A stretch of DNA of 61,285 bases from a virus: the IMG/VR virus record IMGVR_UViG_3300025913_000007, positions 1 to 61,285 of that record; one strand, 5' to 3'. Below the pieces are notes generated by a model. It was given only the letters and a program-made list of their open reading frames with translations. It was not told where the DNA came from and ran no database searches. This document shows positions 1 to 8,308 of the stretch, one piece after another. The translations under genes were made by a program, and so were the position numbers. The first letter of the stretch is position 1. Each line of letters opens with the position of its first letter.

Positions 1-127
1 CAGAACGGTGTCACAGAAGCCGTTGAACAAGGCGATGGAAATATCAAGGTCACTCGTTCAGATACCGCTCCTGAAGCTCAAGGCAAAGGGGAGGGTACGG
101 GCCGTTTAGAATTGCTGGCGCATTCGG
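1..127. repeat. Terminal overlap, left copy (circular map junction)
   Basis: Bases 1-127 are identical to 61159-61285. An exact 127-base end overlap is what a de Bruijn assembler leaves when it closes a circular or circularly permuted molecule. The long ejection-protein frame runs through it without interruption. A P22-like terminase (headful packaging) fits circular permutation, so this need not be a physical terminal repeat. Confidence 0.95.
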
Positions 128-1956
128 CTACGAGCAAGGGTAAGGCTCTAGTTAGCGATATTAGCGTGAGCCCTCAACAGGCTGCAGCCTATGATAAATT
201 GGCTCGTAGAGGGTGGAAGGTCACCAAGAATCCTAATGCCACATTGAACCCTGAGACTGGAAATTGGGTGTCCGATAGCCCGAAGAACCCAGTCTATAAA
301 GTCGAGGCTCCTAGTACTTCGGGTGGCAGTCTGACTACGAAGACCCCTACGGAGCAGATGCATACGGGAGAGTGGACGTATGATCCTAAGACAGGCAAGT
401 CTGAACCTGTCCTTCAGAACAAGACTCCTGAAGTAGTTACTCAAGGAGCAGAGGCCCAATTGGAAGATAAGACTCCGTGGACTTTTGACGGTCTGAGAAC
501 TCTTAGAACTAAGATTGGAAAACAGATTGATTGGAACCCGGCGAATGTATCTCTCCAGAATACCCAGCTCAAGCGAGCTTATGGTGCTATGGCCGAGGAT
601 CTTAGGGATTTTGTAGCTTCGAAGGGACCCGAAGCCGAGCAGAAGTACGAGTTCTTCAATACTGTAGCTAAACAGAATGCAGAAAATCGTAAGTTCCTCA
701 TGAAGGCTATTCGGAACGAGGGTGGATCAGGGGAAGTATTCACTAAAGCTATGCGGGGAAGTGCGGATGATGCAGGACGCATATCCAAGATTATGGGGGC
801 TATGAACGACGAAGGTAAGAATACCTTTAGGGCGGTCGTTCTCCATAGGATGGGCAGGACGGCAGGAGCCCAGACGGCTCCGTTCAGTGCGGACACCTTT
901 ATTCGAAATTGGGACAAGATGTCAGTTGAAGGTAAGAATGCTCTATTCGGACAAGGTGCTTCTAATCAGGTTCGCAAAGGGCTTGATTCCCTGACGGATG
1001 CTGTTCGTAATATGCAGCAATCAGGAGCTTTGAGATCCAATCTCAGTACGGCTATCGCCAGAGGAGTGCCTCATATGGGAGGTTTGACGGGCGTACTAGC
1101 TGGACTGGTAGCAGTACGAGAGGTTATGCCGAGTCTGAGACTGGCCTCTGAACACCCGTTTATGGCGGCGGGAGCTGCTGCGGGTGGTCTTACAGCAGCC
1201 GCTATTAATCCTGTCATGTCTCGTGTTTTGACTAATCCTCGCACGATCACTTGGCTGGCTACAGCGACCAGAGCACCGAAAGGAATGCTTCCGGTACTTT
1301 TGACCCAGCTCAATCAAATGGGAAAGAAAGATCCAGATGCTAAAGCTCTTGACGATTTGCTCTCTGGTAATACTGGAGGGGCTAATTCTACTTCTCAGAA
1401 TCCGACTCAGCCTGTTCCGGGAGGACCGGGGGCAGATGGGTCGGATTTCACGAATCCCGGAAAGATGACCAAGATTCATACTCCGGCAGGGGACATCCAA
1501 GGAGTCGATCCGAGTACCTTCGGGTCTCGGTTTAATAACCCCAAAGAGAATCCTGAGAGTACTCCTCCGGATCTACCTCCTCAGCCTTCGGACAACGAGC
1601 CTGCTGCTTCTAATCAGCCGGGACTATTCCAAAGAGCTGCAGGCGGTCTTCTAAATTCTGTAATTCCTTCAGCTAGTGCAGATGAAAAGCCCACATATCC
1701 TGGTATCATAGGCAAACCCGAGCAGGTAGCTCGGGTTGAAAAGGGACAATTTAAATTACTCGGATCTTCGGCTAGTAGAGCGGATATGCAAAGCTTTGTA
1801 GATAGGGGCGAAAAAGAACTTAAACAAAATGAACAGAGTTTCAAGTCCATGCCAGAAATAGCGAATAGCCCTGCAATGAAACGAATAACTGAAGACATGA
1901 GAGATAGAATACGTCTAGTTAAAGACCTTCTAGCTAAAAACAAGGATATTAAATAA
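1..1956 (+). CDS. Giant ejection (internal virion) protein, C-terminal two thirds
   Basis: This is the 3' portion of a gene that begins at 60031 and crosses the map junction; joined, it encodes about 1027 residues. An in-frame ATG at 112 is internal, not the start. Just after the junction comes a GNAT-like patch ([15 protein letters not shown], then [18 protein letters not shown]) resembling the acetyl-CoA loop and last helix of acetyltransferase-like domains found in phage polyproteins; it may be degenerate. Later parts hold an Ala/Gly-rich hydrophobic stretch (about nt 1070-1240), Pro/Asn-rich linkers and a charged C-terminus. Its position, last of three large genes after the lysis cassette and before the tail fibre, matches P22 gp7/gp20/gp16. 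The stop overlaps the next ATG (TAATG). Confidence 0.8.
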   Translation, partial: QNGVTEAVEQGDGNIKVTRSDTAPEAQGKGEGTGRLELLAHSATSKGKALVSDISVSPQQAAAYDKLARRGWKVTKNPNATLNPETGNWVSDSPKNPVYKVEAPSTSGGSLTTKTPTEQMHTGEWTYDPKTGKSEPVLQNKTPEVVTQGAEAQLEDKTPWTFDGLRTLRTKIGKQIDWNPANVSLQNTQLKRAYGAMAEDLRDFVASKGPEAEQKYEFFNTVAKQNAENRKFLMKAIRNEGGSGEVFTKAMRGSADDAGRISKIMGAMNDEGKNTFRAVVLHRMGRTAGAQTAPFSADTFIRNWDKMSVEGKNALFGQGASNQVRKGLDSLTDAVRNMQQSGALRSNLSTAIARGVPHMGGLTGVLAGLVAVREVMPSLRLASEHPFMAAGAAAGGLTAAAINPVMSRVLTNPRTITWLATATRAPKGMLPVLLTQLNQMGKKDPDAKALDDLLSGNTGGANSTSQNPTQPVPGGPGADGSDFTNPGKMTKIHTPAGDIQGVDPSTFGSRFNNPKENPESTPPDLPPQPSDNEPAASNQPGLFQRAAGGLLNSVIPSASADEKPTYPGIIGKPEQVARVEKGQFKLLGSSASRADMQSFVDRGEKELKQNEQSFKSMPEIANSPAMKRITEDMRDRIRLVKDLLAKNKDIK

Positions 1957-3809
1957 TGGCATCACCACCGACTGGCGTATTGTTCTATGAACCGAGAGCT
2001 AAGCCTCTCAGCGTCGTAGGAACTATTCAGCCTGGATCTTATTACCAGTTCTACCTTACAGGTACTACCACTCCAGCTACCGTCTACTCAGACGGTGCAC
2101 TGACTACGCCTTTGAGCCAGACGCCGGGAACAGGCGGAACAACTGCGGCTTCTGATGGTCGCTTGGTTCCTATTTACCTGAACCCGGCTGTTACGTATCG
2201 GGTACAGCTCTACAGCATATTCAATCAGTTGCTGGAAGATGTAGATCCCTATATTCCGGTATCTCCTCCTACAACCGCTCAGGTAGGACAGGCTCTCTAT
2301 CCGCAGACTACTGCGGAGATCGCTATTAGTGTCACCCCTACTAATTACCAGTATCCTTCGGGACACGTGTATCGGTACGGGACTAATACGACCCCCGGAA
2401 CTACAGATATGACGACAGCTATCAATACGGCTGCCAATGTCTGTAGGCAGGCCAATATCCAATTGCTTTTGCCAGCCGATATTCTCTTAGTATCCAATTC
2501 CGTGAATTTCAGCAATATCACGGTACAGGGATTAGGGGGCGTCTTTGGTGGGTCGGGGTACATCACCCGAACTGCTGGTTCTACCTTTGATATTGTCACC
2601 AGCACAGGTGGAACTGTTCTAAAGGATATGCGAGTTGATGGCGCCAATCCGAGCGCTACAGCAGGACTGACGGGAGATAATATCTCTTTTAAAGCAGTCT
2701 CTCCCGCACATCCCTATTTGAATACTCTGATCGACGTAGCTAGTACCAATGCTCGCTCACGAGGCTGCTACATCGAAAGAGGAGGGTATACAAGCTTCTT
2801 CCATGTGCAGTTCCTAGGAGCAGGACTACACGCACTGGAGTGCTTCGGAACTTCTATTGATTCTTGTACTACCATTCGAGACTACGGTAGCTCCCAGTTC
2901 GGAGGTTGCCCTAACGGTTTTGGTATCAAGCTTACTGAGTGTACTGCTATGGGGTTCCATGACAGTATTATCGAAAGCACTTGTGGTATCTCTCTAAATG
3001 GTTCCGTTAATAATGAGAGTCTGACTTTCGATGGAGTGTATCAGGAAAATACCATCGGATCCTCCTTCACGGGAAGTATCTCGGGTGGTACTCTGACTAT
3101 CACTTCCGTTGCGAGTGGATTTCCTGCATCTGGACAGAATATCTCCGGTACGGGTATTACGGCAGGATCCATCATCGGGACGCAGTTGACTGGACCTAAT
3201 AACGGGCCTGGTACCTACAATGTATCCCCCTCTCAGACCGTTGCCTCGACTACGATTACGGGTACTCCAGTATTCGTTACAGACAACGCCGGAGGTAAGG
3301 GCGTAACTTTCCGAGGATGCTTCGGCGGAAATACTTCCATGCCGTCCTTCCCGAATTGGTTGAGTATTTACTACCAGGGCAATTCCCTGCTTACTGAAAA
3401 TTTCACTCAGCTAGGCGGCAGGATGCAGACGGCTGCTGCGGGACAAGGGAATATCTCAGCTACAGGAGACGTTACGGTAGCTCAGATAACTCTTCCTGGA
3501 ACTGGATCTTATAGGATAAGTGGTAGGGTGCAGACTGTTATCGCCAGTGGAGCTGGTACAGCCACTCAGTTGGCGTGTCAGGTATCTACCAATTCGGCAG
3601 CTTCAGGCCTGAATAACTCGACATCAGCCGGTACTTTTAATGAACTGGCGGATCAGACTCAGAGCTTCGACGCTACTCAAGGAGCATCTGTTAAAGTATA
3701 TGGGGTATTCCAAGGAAGCGGTACCATCTATCTACGCGCTCACATAGCGCTCTCGGGCACTATTACGGAAGCGTACTATGGCTTCTTGAGGGCAGAACTG
3801 ATCGAATAA
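1956..3809 (+). CDS. Tail fibre or tailspike protein
   Basis: This 617-residue protein is the last rightward gene. Its N-terminus ([18 protein letters not shown] followed by a Tyr/Phe-rich beta section) resembles virion-attachment heads of phage fibres. The middle (about residues 150-350) has the Asn/Ser/Gly-rich, evenly spaced hydrophobics of a right-handed beta-helix. Residues about 372-436 form a compact beta module ([30 protein letters not shown]) that recurs in many unrelated phage proteins and also, in diverged form, in the 41603-42430 product. The C-terminal 130 residues look like a jelly-roll. Likely role is receptor binding, perhaps with glycan-degrading activity; no catalytic residues can be assigned. 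The ATG overlaps the preceding stop. Confidence 0.8.
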   Translation: MASPPTGVLFYEPRAKPLSVVGTIQPGSYYQFYLTGTTTPATVYSDGALTTPLSQTPGTGGTTAASDGRLVPIYLNPAVTYRVQLYSIFNQLLEDVDPYIPVSPPTTAQVGQALYPQTTAEIAISVTPTNYQYPSGHVYRYGTNTTPGTTDMTTAINTAANVCRQANIQLLLPADILLVSNSVNFSNITVQGLGGVFGGSGYITRTAGSTFDIVTSTGGTVLKDMRVDGANPSATAGLTGDNISFKAVSPAHPYLNTLIDVASTNARSRGCYIERGGYTSFFHVQFLGAGLHALECFGTSIDSCTTIRDYGSSQFGGCPNGFGIKLTECTAMGFHDSIIESTCGISLNGSVNNESLTFDGVYQENTIGSSFTGSISGGTLTITSVASGFPASGQNISGTGITAGSIIGTQLTGPNNGPGTYNVSPSQTVASTTITGTPVFVTDNAGGKGVTFRGCFGGNTSMPSFPNWLSIYYQGNSLLTENFTQLGGRMQTAAAGQGNISATGDVTVAQITLPGTGSYRISGRVQTVIASGAGTATQLACQVSTNSAASGLNNSTSAGTFNELADQTQSFDATQGASVKVYGVFQGSGTIYLRAHIALSGTITEAYYGFLRAELIE

Positions 3810-3824
3810 TAGGAAACTTATAGG

Positions 3825-3866
3825 CAAAAAGAAAGGCCGCTTCCCGAAAGGGTTGCGGCCTTTTTA
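3825..3866. terminator. Bidirectional intrinsic terminator between convergent arms
   Basis: GGCCGC (3835-3840) pairs with GCGGCC (3855-3860), with an inner CCC-GAAA-GGG. The hairpin is flanked by an A-rich left side (AAAAAGAAA) and TTTTT on the right, so it can stop transcripts from both the tail-fibre side and the leftward arm, whose last gene ends at 3868. Confidence 0.9.
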
Positions 3867-3867
3867 T

Positions 3868-4071
3868 TTACTCTTCGTATTCCGAAGTATTCGTGTAACC
3901 TCGACCTATTCGTCGTTCGTAGTCCAATCCTCCATCGACAGCAAATACATTGATATTGCCCGCTTTAGTTGTACAGCGGTGGGAAACGAAATCATGCTGA
4001 TGTTTGGATTCAATCTCTACCCCGCAATGATCGCACTTAGCGCTATTCTTAGTCAGGATCTCGGATGACAA
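3868..4071 (-). CDS. Small zinc-ribbon protein (DUF7695-like)
   Basis: This 67-residue protein is the last gene of the leftward arm. It has CDHCGVEIESKHQHDFVSHRC followed by VDGGLDYERRIGRG, a pattern I recognise from small phage and bacterial zinc-ribbon proteins (DUF7695-like) of unknown function. Its start overlaps the 3' end of the SLOG-like gene by about 23 bases, implying translational coupling. Confidence 0.7.
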   Translation of the reverse strand: MSSEILTKNSAKCDHCGVEIESKHQHDFVSHRCTTKAGNINVFAVDGGLDYERRIGRGYTNTSEYEE

Positions 4072-4504
4072 TAATTTCTCCTATCTTGCCTAACTTTTCT
4101 CGAGCGTATTTGGCTGTCCAGCATCCTCCGGATTTGATGTGCTGATCTTCTGGTCTTGTGGGTTTACAATGGTAACAATACTCTTCCCATCCTCCCTTCT
4201 TGAAACCTGGAGGTAAGGACTCAACTGTGATACAGATGACAACATCTGCGCATTCTGCAATCTGTATGTTTCTACGCTTATAGCCTTGCCAGCTACGAAA
4301 AGCGGGAGGGAACTCTTCAGTTTCGCATCCGACACCCCTAGCCTCCTGAATAGCCCATACGTCTATCCCGCCTAGATGGCAGGCCCCTGAAACTACTTTC
4401 GAGGCATTATAGTTCTCTATTTGAGCTGCTATAATGCCTCGGGCTCTCATCTCGGTAATGGGAGTGAATTTGCCTCCTTCACTCCCCACGATCCCTAATA
4501 TCAA
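4049..4504 (-). CDS. SLOG-superfamily nucleotide-binding protein (DUF2493/YpsA-like)
   Basis: This 151-residue protein opens with a beta strand and glycine turn (MILGIVGSEGG), then VVSGACHLGGIDVWAIQEA and later AECADVVICITV. This is the Rossmann-like layout of SLOG proteins, where the GG turn binds a nucleotide or nucleotide-derived ligand. It lacks C-terminal extensions. The gene lies between another Rossmann-like gene and a zinc ribbon with near-zero spacing. Ligand sensing, signal cleavage or nucleotide metabolism are all possible. Confidence 0.6.
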   Translation of the reverse strand: MILGIVGSEGGKFTPITEMRARGIIAAQIENYNASKVVSGACHLGGIDVWAIQEARGVGCETEEFPPAFRSWQGYKRRNIQIAECADVVICITVESLPPGFKKGGWEEYCYHCKPTRPEDQHIKSGGCWTAKYAREKLGKIGEIIVIRDPD

Positions 4505-4505
4505 T

Positions 4506-4868
4506 CTACCTCATCACTTCCCGTAGATATTCTCGAGTTGCTTGGATGCTAATTGTGCGTGCCTCCGTTCTACTAGGGATTTCAAGGACATCGAGTCCTG
4601 CCTCTTTGGCCCATTCAATTTCTTTGCCCACTCCTGCTGGGATTTCACCTGTAGGGAGTCCTCGGAAAAACATGATATCGGAAGAAACCACCAACGGCTT
4701 GAAAACGGTCTCCATAACATTTTCGCCTTTTTGCTTTCGGACATTCGTCTCACTCTGAGAGGGAAACTCAACTACACGATAACCTAGACGGCGTATAAGC
4801 TCGATATCTCGGGACTCTTGTGGAGTCCCATAGATAGCCATACACCTACCGTAGTATGCCTTGCTCAA
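4506..4868 (-). CDS. Rossmann-like SLOG/deoxyribosyltransferase-type protein
   Basis: This 120-residue protein carries SSDIMFFRGLPTGEIPAGVGKEIEWAKEAGLDVLEIP. The pattern of an 'is-real-action' strand, GEIPAGVGKEIEWA helix and following strand resembles the base-binding half of nucleoside 2-deoxyribosyltransferase/SLOG folds. The N-terminus looks shortened relative to known enzymes, so catalysis is uncertain. It starts inside the last codons of the phosphoesterase gene and stops 1 base before the next gene. Confidence 0.5.
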   Translation of the reverse strand: MSKAYYGRCMAIYGTPQESRDIELIRRLGYRVVEFPSQSETNVRKQKGENVMETVFKPLVVSSDIMFFRGLPTGEIPAGVGKEIEWAKEAGLDVLEIPSRTEARTISIQATREYLREVMR

Positions 4869-5584
4869 ATAATTTCTCCGATCCAGCGCTCGGCTTTCCC
4901 TGCCACGACCATCGGTACGAACCTCGGTACTCCCCGGATGACCACACCGGCTCCAAGTGTAGGTTTAAACTTAGCGTTCTCTCCGTATTTGAAAGCGTAG
5001 GCATGTCTATCGATAAGGCACCCGACGTTAAGACCGAATATGACACTCTCGGCATTTGCAATAAATCGTACTCCTCCATGGGCGTGATGATGTCCGATGA
5101 CCGTAGAGATACGATTGTTGATAGCCAGAAGTCGTGCAGCGTCGATCCCTCCTTGAGAATCCCCGTGCTCGTACCGGACACCATCGATATCGATCGACTT
5201 ATGCCAAGTCCAGCCTCTAGGTGCTCCAAGTAGCTCACGCTCGGTGAGTAGGGCGGCTTTTGGGAAGCCGGCATTATAAGCCTTTTTATAGTACCGCTCC
5301 ACGTGGTTTGAGATGCAGATATCGGCTTCGGGGAACTCTTCGTACCACTTTCCGAGGGCCTTTCGGACGGCGATGAGTTCGTGGCCTGGCGCAAACCCAT
5401 CCGGGTCATGAGGAAATTTACCACTGAACGCATGAAAGTCTGCCTCGTCTCCGATAAATACGGTACGATTGGTGTCATAAACATTTCGAAGAGCCTTTAT
5501 AAAAGGCAACGCATCCTTGTGGGCAAAAGGCTCTTGGATATCACTTACGACTAGGACGTTTTCTTTTCCGATCTTGAGCTTCAT
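4865..5584 (-). CDS. Calcineurin-like metallophosphoesterase
   Basis: This 239-residue protein carries the metal-site motifs of the family in order: SDIQEPFAH (the usual DxH is DxQ here), FIGDEADFH (GD), SNHVERYYK in place of GNHE/D, HGDS and GHHHAHGG near residue 170. Family members hydrolyse phosphomonoesters or diesters in nucleic acids, nucleotides or proteins; the substrate is unknown. The altered DxQ and SNHVER deserve note but also occur in related phage enzymes. The gene is tightly packed with its neighbours. Confidence 0.8.
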   Translation of the reverse strand: MKLKIGKENVLVVSDIQEPFAHKDALPFIKALRNVYDTNRTVFIGDEADFHAFSGKFPHDPDGFAPGHELIAVRKALGKWYEEFPEADICISNHVERYYKKAYNAGFPKAALLTERELLGAPRGWTWHKSIDIDGVRYEHGDSQGGIDAARLLAINNRISTVIGHHHAHGGVRFIANAESVIFGLNVGCLIDRHAYAFKYGENAKFKPTLGAGVVIRGVPRFVPMVVAGKAERWIGEII

Positions 5585-5773
5585 TTATTCTTGTTCTTCT
5601 TCTGGGTGGTATTCTTCTTCGGGCAGATTATTGTCCCAATACGCATCTACTACATAGCTATAATCTCTTTGAGACATATCCGCTATGTGCTGCGCTCTAT
5701 TTCCTGCTTCCTCTTCATTTTTAGCTACGACTTTGATATTGATTCCAACCCAAAACTCCTTATTGTCCCTCAA
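5585..5773 (-). CDS. Small acidic-tailed hypothetical protein
   Basis: This 62-residue protein has an N-terminal amphipathic strand-helix (WVGINIKVVAKNEEEAGNRAQHIADM) and an acidic tail (PEEEYHPEEEQE). The start is TTG, preceded by GGAGGAAG at proper spacing, and it overlaps the preceding small gene by 14 bases. I do not recognise a family. Confidence 0.6.
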   Translation of the reverse strand: MRDNKEFWVGINIKVVAKNEEEAGNRAQHIADMSQRDYSYVVDAYWDNNLPEEEYHPEEEQE

Positions 5774-5909
5774 GTTCTTCCTCCGTCATGCCGAGTTCTG
5801 CCCCCGCTTCCAATGCTTTATCTTCAAGTCCCCAGGTCACTCCCTCGTAATCTGCTCGACAAACTGCCAATACCTCTAGTACGAACTCTTTCAATATACG
5901 CTCATCCAT
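5760..5909 (-). CDS. 49-residue hypothetical protein
   Basis: A short frame (MDERILKEFVLEVLAVCRAD..., ending GMTEEELEGQ) fills the gap between the phosphatase and the 62-residue gene and overlaps both ends. It is helical and acidic. Tiling and overlap are the main support; function unknown. Confidence 0.55.
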   Translation of the reverse strand: MDERILKEFVLEVLAVCRADYEGVTWGLEDKALEAGAELGMTEEELEGQ

Positions 5910-6366
5910 TGAGCCAGTACCTCCGATCTTCTACTACGGACCTTTTACCCTGAATAAAGTCATAAGCCGTATCGTATGTATGGCGTGTCATTCTTTGATT
6001 GGAGCCAGAATCAAATTGATACATAAACTTAACCATGTACGAGGCTACGCAAAGAGGACTACGTTCTATCCCTCCTCTACAGTGGATTAATAGAGGCTCT
6101 TCTCTATCTCTAAAGTTTGAGATAATATCGTGTATTAGAGAGAGATTTTTTAGGTTAACTTTCGCTCCTGTGCGATCTTCTGCACTATTAGGGCGTTTGG
6201 AAAGAAGAGGAATATGCAGACCCTTGGTGTAATACTCGACGTCGTGATGAACGAATATTACGTTATCTCCTTCCCAATCCTCGACAGACTCGTAGCTGCC
6301 TACCCAGATCCACGGCACGATCTGGTCTCTTCCTACGTATTCAGGCTTGTGGTACGACTTATTCAT
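5902..6366 (-). CDS. Dual-specificity/tyrosine phosphatase-like protein
   Basis: The protein (154 residues from ATG 6366; an upstream ATG at 6426 would add 20) contains HCRGGIERSP, the PTP signature HCx5R with catalytic Cys about residue 96, after a predicted strand (PLLI). A WVGSYESVEDW segment matches the N-terminal part of cysteine phosphatases. ATG 6366 lies in an ATGAATAA overlap with the upstream stop, which I prefer to the longer overlap. Likely removes phosphate from protein or small RNA/nucleotide substrates. Confidence 0.75.
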   Translation of the reverse strand: MNKSYHKPEYVGRDQIVPWIWVGSYESVEDWEGDNVIFVHHDVEYYTKGLHIPLLSKRPNSAEDRTGAKVNLKNLSLIHDIISNFRDREEPLLIHCRGGIERSPLCVASYMVKFMYQFDSGSNQRMTRHTYDTAYDFIQGKRSVVEDRRYWLNG

Positions 6367-6838
6367 TACGGACGAGCCACTGCTTTTGCAGATCGCTAGC
6401 GGCGCCTTTTGGCGGTCGGTTGTCATTTAAATTTCCAATAGATTTAGCATCGACAAGAATGCCAATACAAGCAAGGACGTGAGATAGGTGAGAAAAACCA
6501 CTTTCCGGGTCGATATCTTCGCCATCCCACCAAGCCTTGATATGGCGAAGGGCAGCACCGTAATAGACGCTAGAGCTAACCCGCTTTTCACGCCAGTTGT
6601 AAGCACCGTATTTCTTTGCTCCTAGTGAAAAAGCCTCGGCTAGAGCATGTTCCACGGAAGGTGGCACTAGTTCTAGCGGAATCTTCTTCGTACCGAACTG
6701 GGTCTTCGGGTTATTATCCGGATAAGCCTCTACTTTCCATCCATTTTCAGCGCGCGCGACCCAACCACCTTCGGGGAGGCGATCCGATGGCATAGTCAAA
6801 TCCATTTTCAGTTGCCCACTGGCTGTATCGTTTGTCAT
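6359..6838 (-). CDS. DUF5664 / dATP-dGTP diphosphohydrolase N-domain-like protein
   Basis: This protein of about 159 residues carries LVPPSVEHALAEAFSLGAKKYGAYNWREK and YYGAALRHIKAWWDGEDIDPESGFSHLSHVLACIGILVD, the helical core of DUF5664 proteins, a group that includes MazZ, the (d)GTP-diphosphohydrolase of 2-aminoadenine phages. Here it is probably a nucleotide-pool enzyme or regulator. The start is uncertain: several ATGs (6868, 6838, 6805, 6793) lie within the endonuclease gene overlap. Confidence 0.7.
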   Translation of the reverse strand: MTNDTASGQLKMDLTMPSDRLPEGGWVARAENGWKVEAYPDNNPKTQFGTKKIPLELVPPSVEHALAEAFSLGAKKYGAYNWREKRVSSSVYYGAALRHIKAWWDGEDIDPESGFSHLSHVLACIGILVDAKSIGNLNDNRPPKGAASDLQKQWLVRNE

Positions 6839-7205
6839 TGTTTTTTGCAAGTTTATTATCCGATCCAAAGAGTAGTTTTAATTTGATTTCTGGGTTAGTC
6901 TTCTTAACCGCAACCAGCTTACTGCGATCCGAAGCTGTAAGGCGGCCTTTATATTCGATAACGATACCATTATCTAGTATGAAATCCGGCTTGTATGTTG
7001 CAACTTTAACCACACCTTTTGTTGAGCCGCACTGATTGCATTTGCCTTTCCGAACGGTCTTCTCGTATTCGAGAGTCAAGCTTTCGTAAGTAAATCCAAC
7101 CCCGGATTCTGTAAGGGTCTCCGCCAACTTCTCTTCGGCCCCACTTCGATATCCACTTTTCCTCTTCTTTCCCCATGACCATCCTCTAGGCATACGCCCC
7201 TTCAT
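6747..7205 (-). CDS. T7-type endonuclease I (Holliday-junction resolvase) with zinc insertion
   Basis: This 152-residue protein matches T7 gp3 layout: RSGAEEKLAETL (RSGxE), YESLTLEY, YKPDFILDNGIVIEYKG (PDF...ExKG catalytic core), then LKLLFGSDNKL. It would cut branched DNA made during replication and recombination before packaging. Unlike T7 gp3 it has a CNQCGSTKG insertion before the core, possibly half of a zinc site. Expected to act as a dimer. Confidence 0.85.
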   Translation of the reverse strand: MKGRMPRGWSWGKKRKSGYRSGAEEKLAETLTESGVGFTYESLTLEYEKTVRKGKCNQCGSTKGVVKVATYKPDFILDNGIVIEYKGRLTASDRSKLVAVKKTNPEIKLKLLFGSDNKLAKNNDKRYSQWATENGFDYAIGSPPRRWLGRAR

Positions 7206-7456
7206 CCCCAGTTTTCATATTTCTTGTACTTCTTATTCATCCTAGCATCGATAGTCTCAGGATCCAGATCTAGAGACATTATGATATAGCGGATTCCTGC
7301 CATAACATCGCCTATCTCTTCCTCTATCTTAGAGTCGATATTCTCATCCGCATATTTATGACCATCTTGGATATACGATATCTTTTTGGCCAATACTTGG
7401 ATGAGTTCTCCACACTCTTCAATAGTCTTAGTCATTCCTAGGTTAACTAAAGGCAT
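7202..7456 (-). CDS. MazG-like nucleotide pyrophosphohydrolase
   Basis: This 84-residue single-domain protein has IEECGELIQVLAKK and IEEEIGDVMAGIRYI, the ExxE and ExxD metal-binding helices of all-alpha NTP pyrophosphatases. It probably hydrolyses (d)NTPs to monophosphates, or acts on alarmones. It overlaps its neighbours by 1-4 bases. Confidence 0.8.
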   Translation of the reverse strand: MPLVNLGMTKTIEECGELIQVLAKKISYIQDGHKYADENIDSKIEEEIGDVMAGIRYIIMSLDLDPETIDARMNKKYKKYENWG

Positions 7457-7725
7457 TAAGCGTTCCTATATTTCCAAGCGAAATAGCACCAAGTGACATT
7501 CGCACCCACTATTATCAGACCACCAGTAAAGCTGGCCCACTGACCAAGGAACGGGTAGTAGTACAGGTTCCAAATCCCCCAAGTACTGAAGATTATGGTA
7601 GGAAGCTTCGATACGCCACGAAGCTTTTTGTCCTTCAGGAGCTGTCGCACATTCAACCAACTGAAGGCTCCTCCAAAGAATTCGAACCCTCCATTGATTA
7701 GATCAGGCAGCGGTAGGTGCTGCAT
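7456..7725 (-). CDS. Small polytopic membrane protein
   Basis: About 89 residues from ATG 7725 (SD GAAGAAG) with three hydrophobic segments, including FEFFGGAFSWLNV, LPTIIFSTWGIWNLYYYPFLG and GGLIIVGANVTWCYFAW, separated by a basic loop (KDKKLRGVS). It resembles small PQ-loop-sized membrane proteins common in large phages; function unknown. An upstream ATG (7758) would overlap the HD gene further. Confidence 0.7.
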   Translation of the reverse strand: MQHLPLPDLINGGFEFFGGAFSWLNVRQLLKDKKLRGVSKLPTIIFSTWGIWNLYYYPFLGQWASFTGGLIIVGANVTWCYFAWKYRNA

Positions 7726-8308
7726 TCTTTTTCTTCTTCTCCAAAGATTCGAAAGCATCTAGAAAGAATCGCTTAGCTGCATTAGGCATGAGACAAGCGG
7801 GACGAATAGTCTTATACAGCTTAGCAGCCTCTTCTCGAATACCCTCCGGAGCGACCCAATCCGAAATATCTCCATTCAATAGACTACGAGCTTCGATGAA
7901 GAGAGCTACCCAATCTGCCTTTTTGACGATCTCACTAATCTCAGGGACGAGTCCGAACTGAGTACGCATCGCAGATTCGAGTTTCTTCTCGGCGACCTTG
8001 TAATCAGGTACGACGCTCTTCCATGGGCTAGCGAGATCCGAGAAATATGCCTCGTGGGCGTCATGCAATAAACCCTCAAATGGATCTCCTCCGAAGATCT
8101 TAGACAGTCCTGCTACCAGAACCGAATGTTCAGCTACGGAATAAAAATCCTTGATGTGGCCCGTGAATCGACATTGAAGAGACAGCGCGTGAGCAATCTC
8201 TTCGATATCGAATTTAGGATTCTCGAAATAGAACTTATTACCTTTGTAGGTCTGAATCCAGAGTAAATTATTCTCTTTCGTATAGTACTCTGATGACTGC
8301 TTAAGCAT
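7703..8308 (-). CDS. HD-domain phosphohydrolase (YfbR/DatZ-like)
   Basis: This 201-residue protein contains IAHALSLQCRFTGHIKDFYSVAEHSVLVAGL, LLHDAHEAYFSDLASPWK and a later KKADWVALFIEA: the H...HD...D metal site of 5'-nucleotidase/dNTPase-type HD proteins. DatZ of Z-genome phages has the same layout, but no PurZ homologue is present here, so generic dNMP/dNTP trimming is the safer reading. It sits beside MazG and DUF5664 genes, forming a nucleotide-pool module. Confidence 0.8.
   Translation of the reverse strand: MLKQSSEYYTKENNLLWIQTYKGNKFYFENPKFDIEEIAHALSLQCRFTGHIKDFYSVAEHSVLVAGLSKIFGGDPFEGLLHDAHEAYFSDLASPWKSVVPDYKVAEKKLESAMRTQFGLVPEISEIVKKADWVALFIEARSLLNGDISDWVAPEGIREEAAKLYKTIRPACLMPNAAKRFFLDAFESLEKKKKNAAPTAA

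Noticed and set aside
3853-4068. 71-residue plus-strand frame after the tail fibre
   Set aside because: Begins inside the terminator and is antisense to the zinc-ribbon gene, whose Cys motif is convincing.
6359-8308. Full 2-aminoadenine (Z-genome) pathway
   Set aside because: The key enzyme PurZ is absent; DUF5664, MazG and HD proteins alone occur in many ordinary phages.
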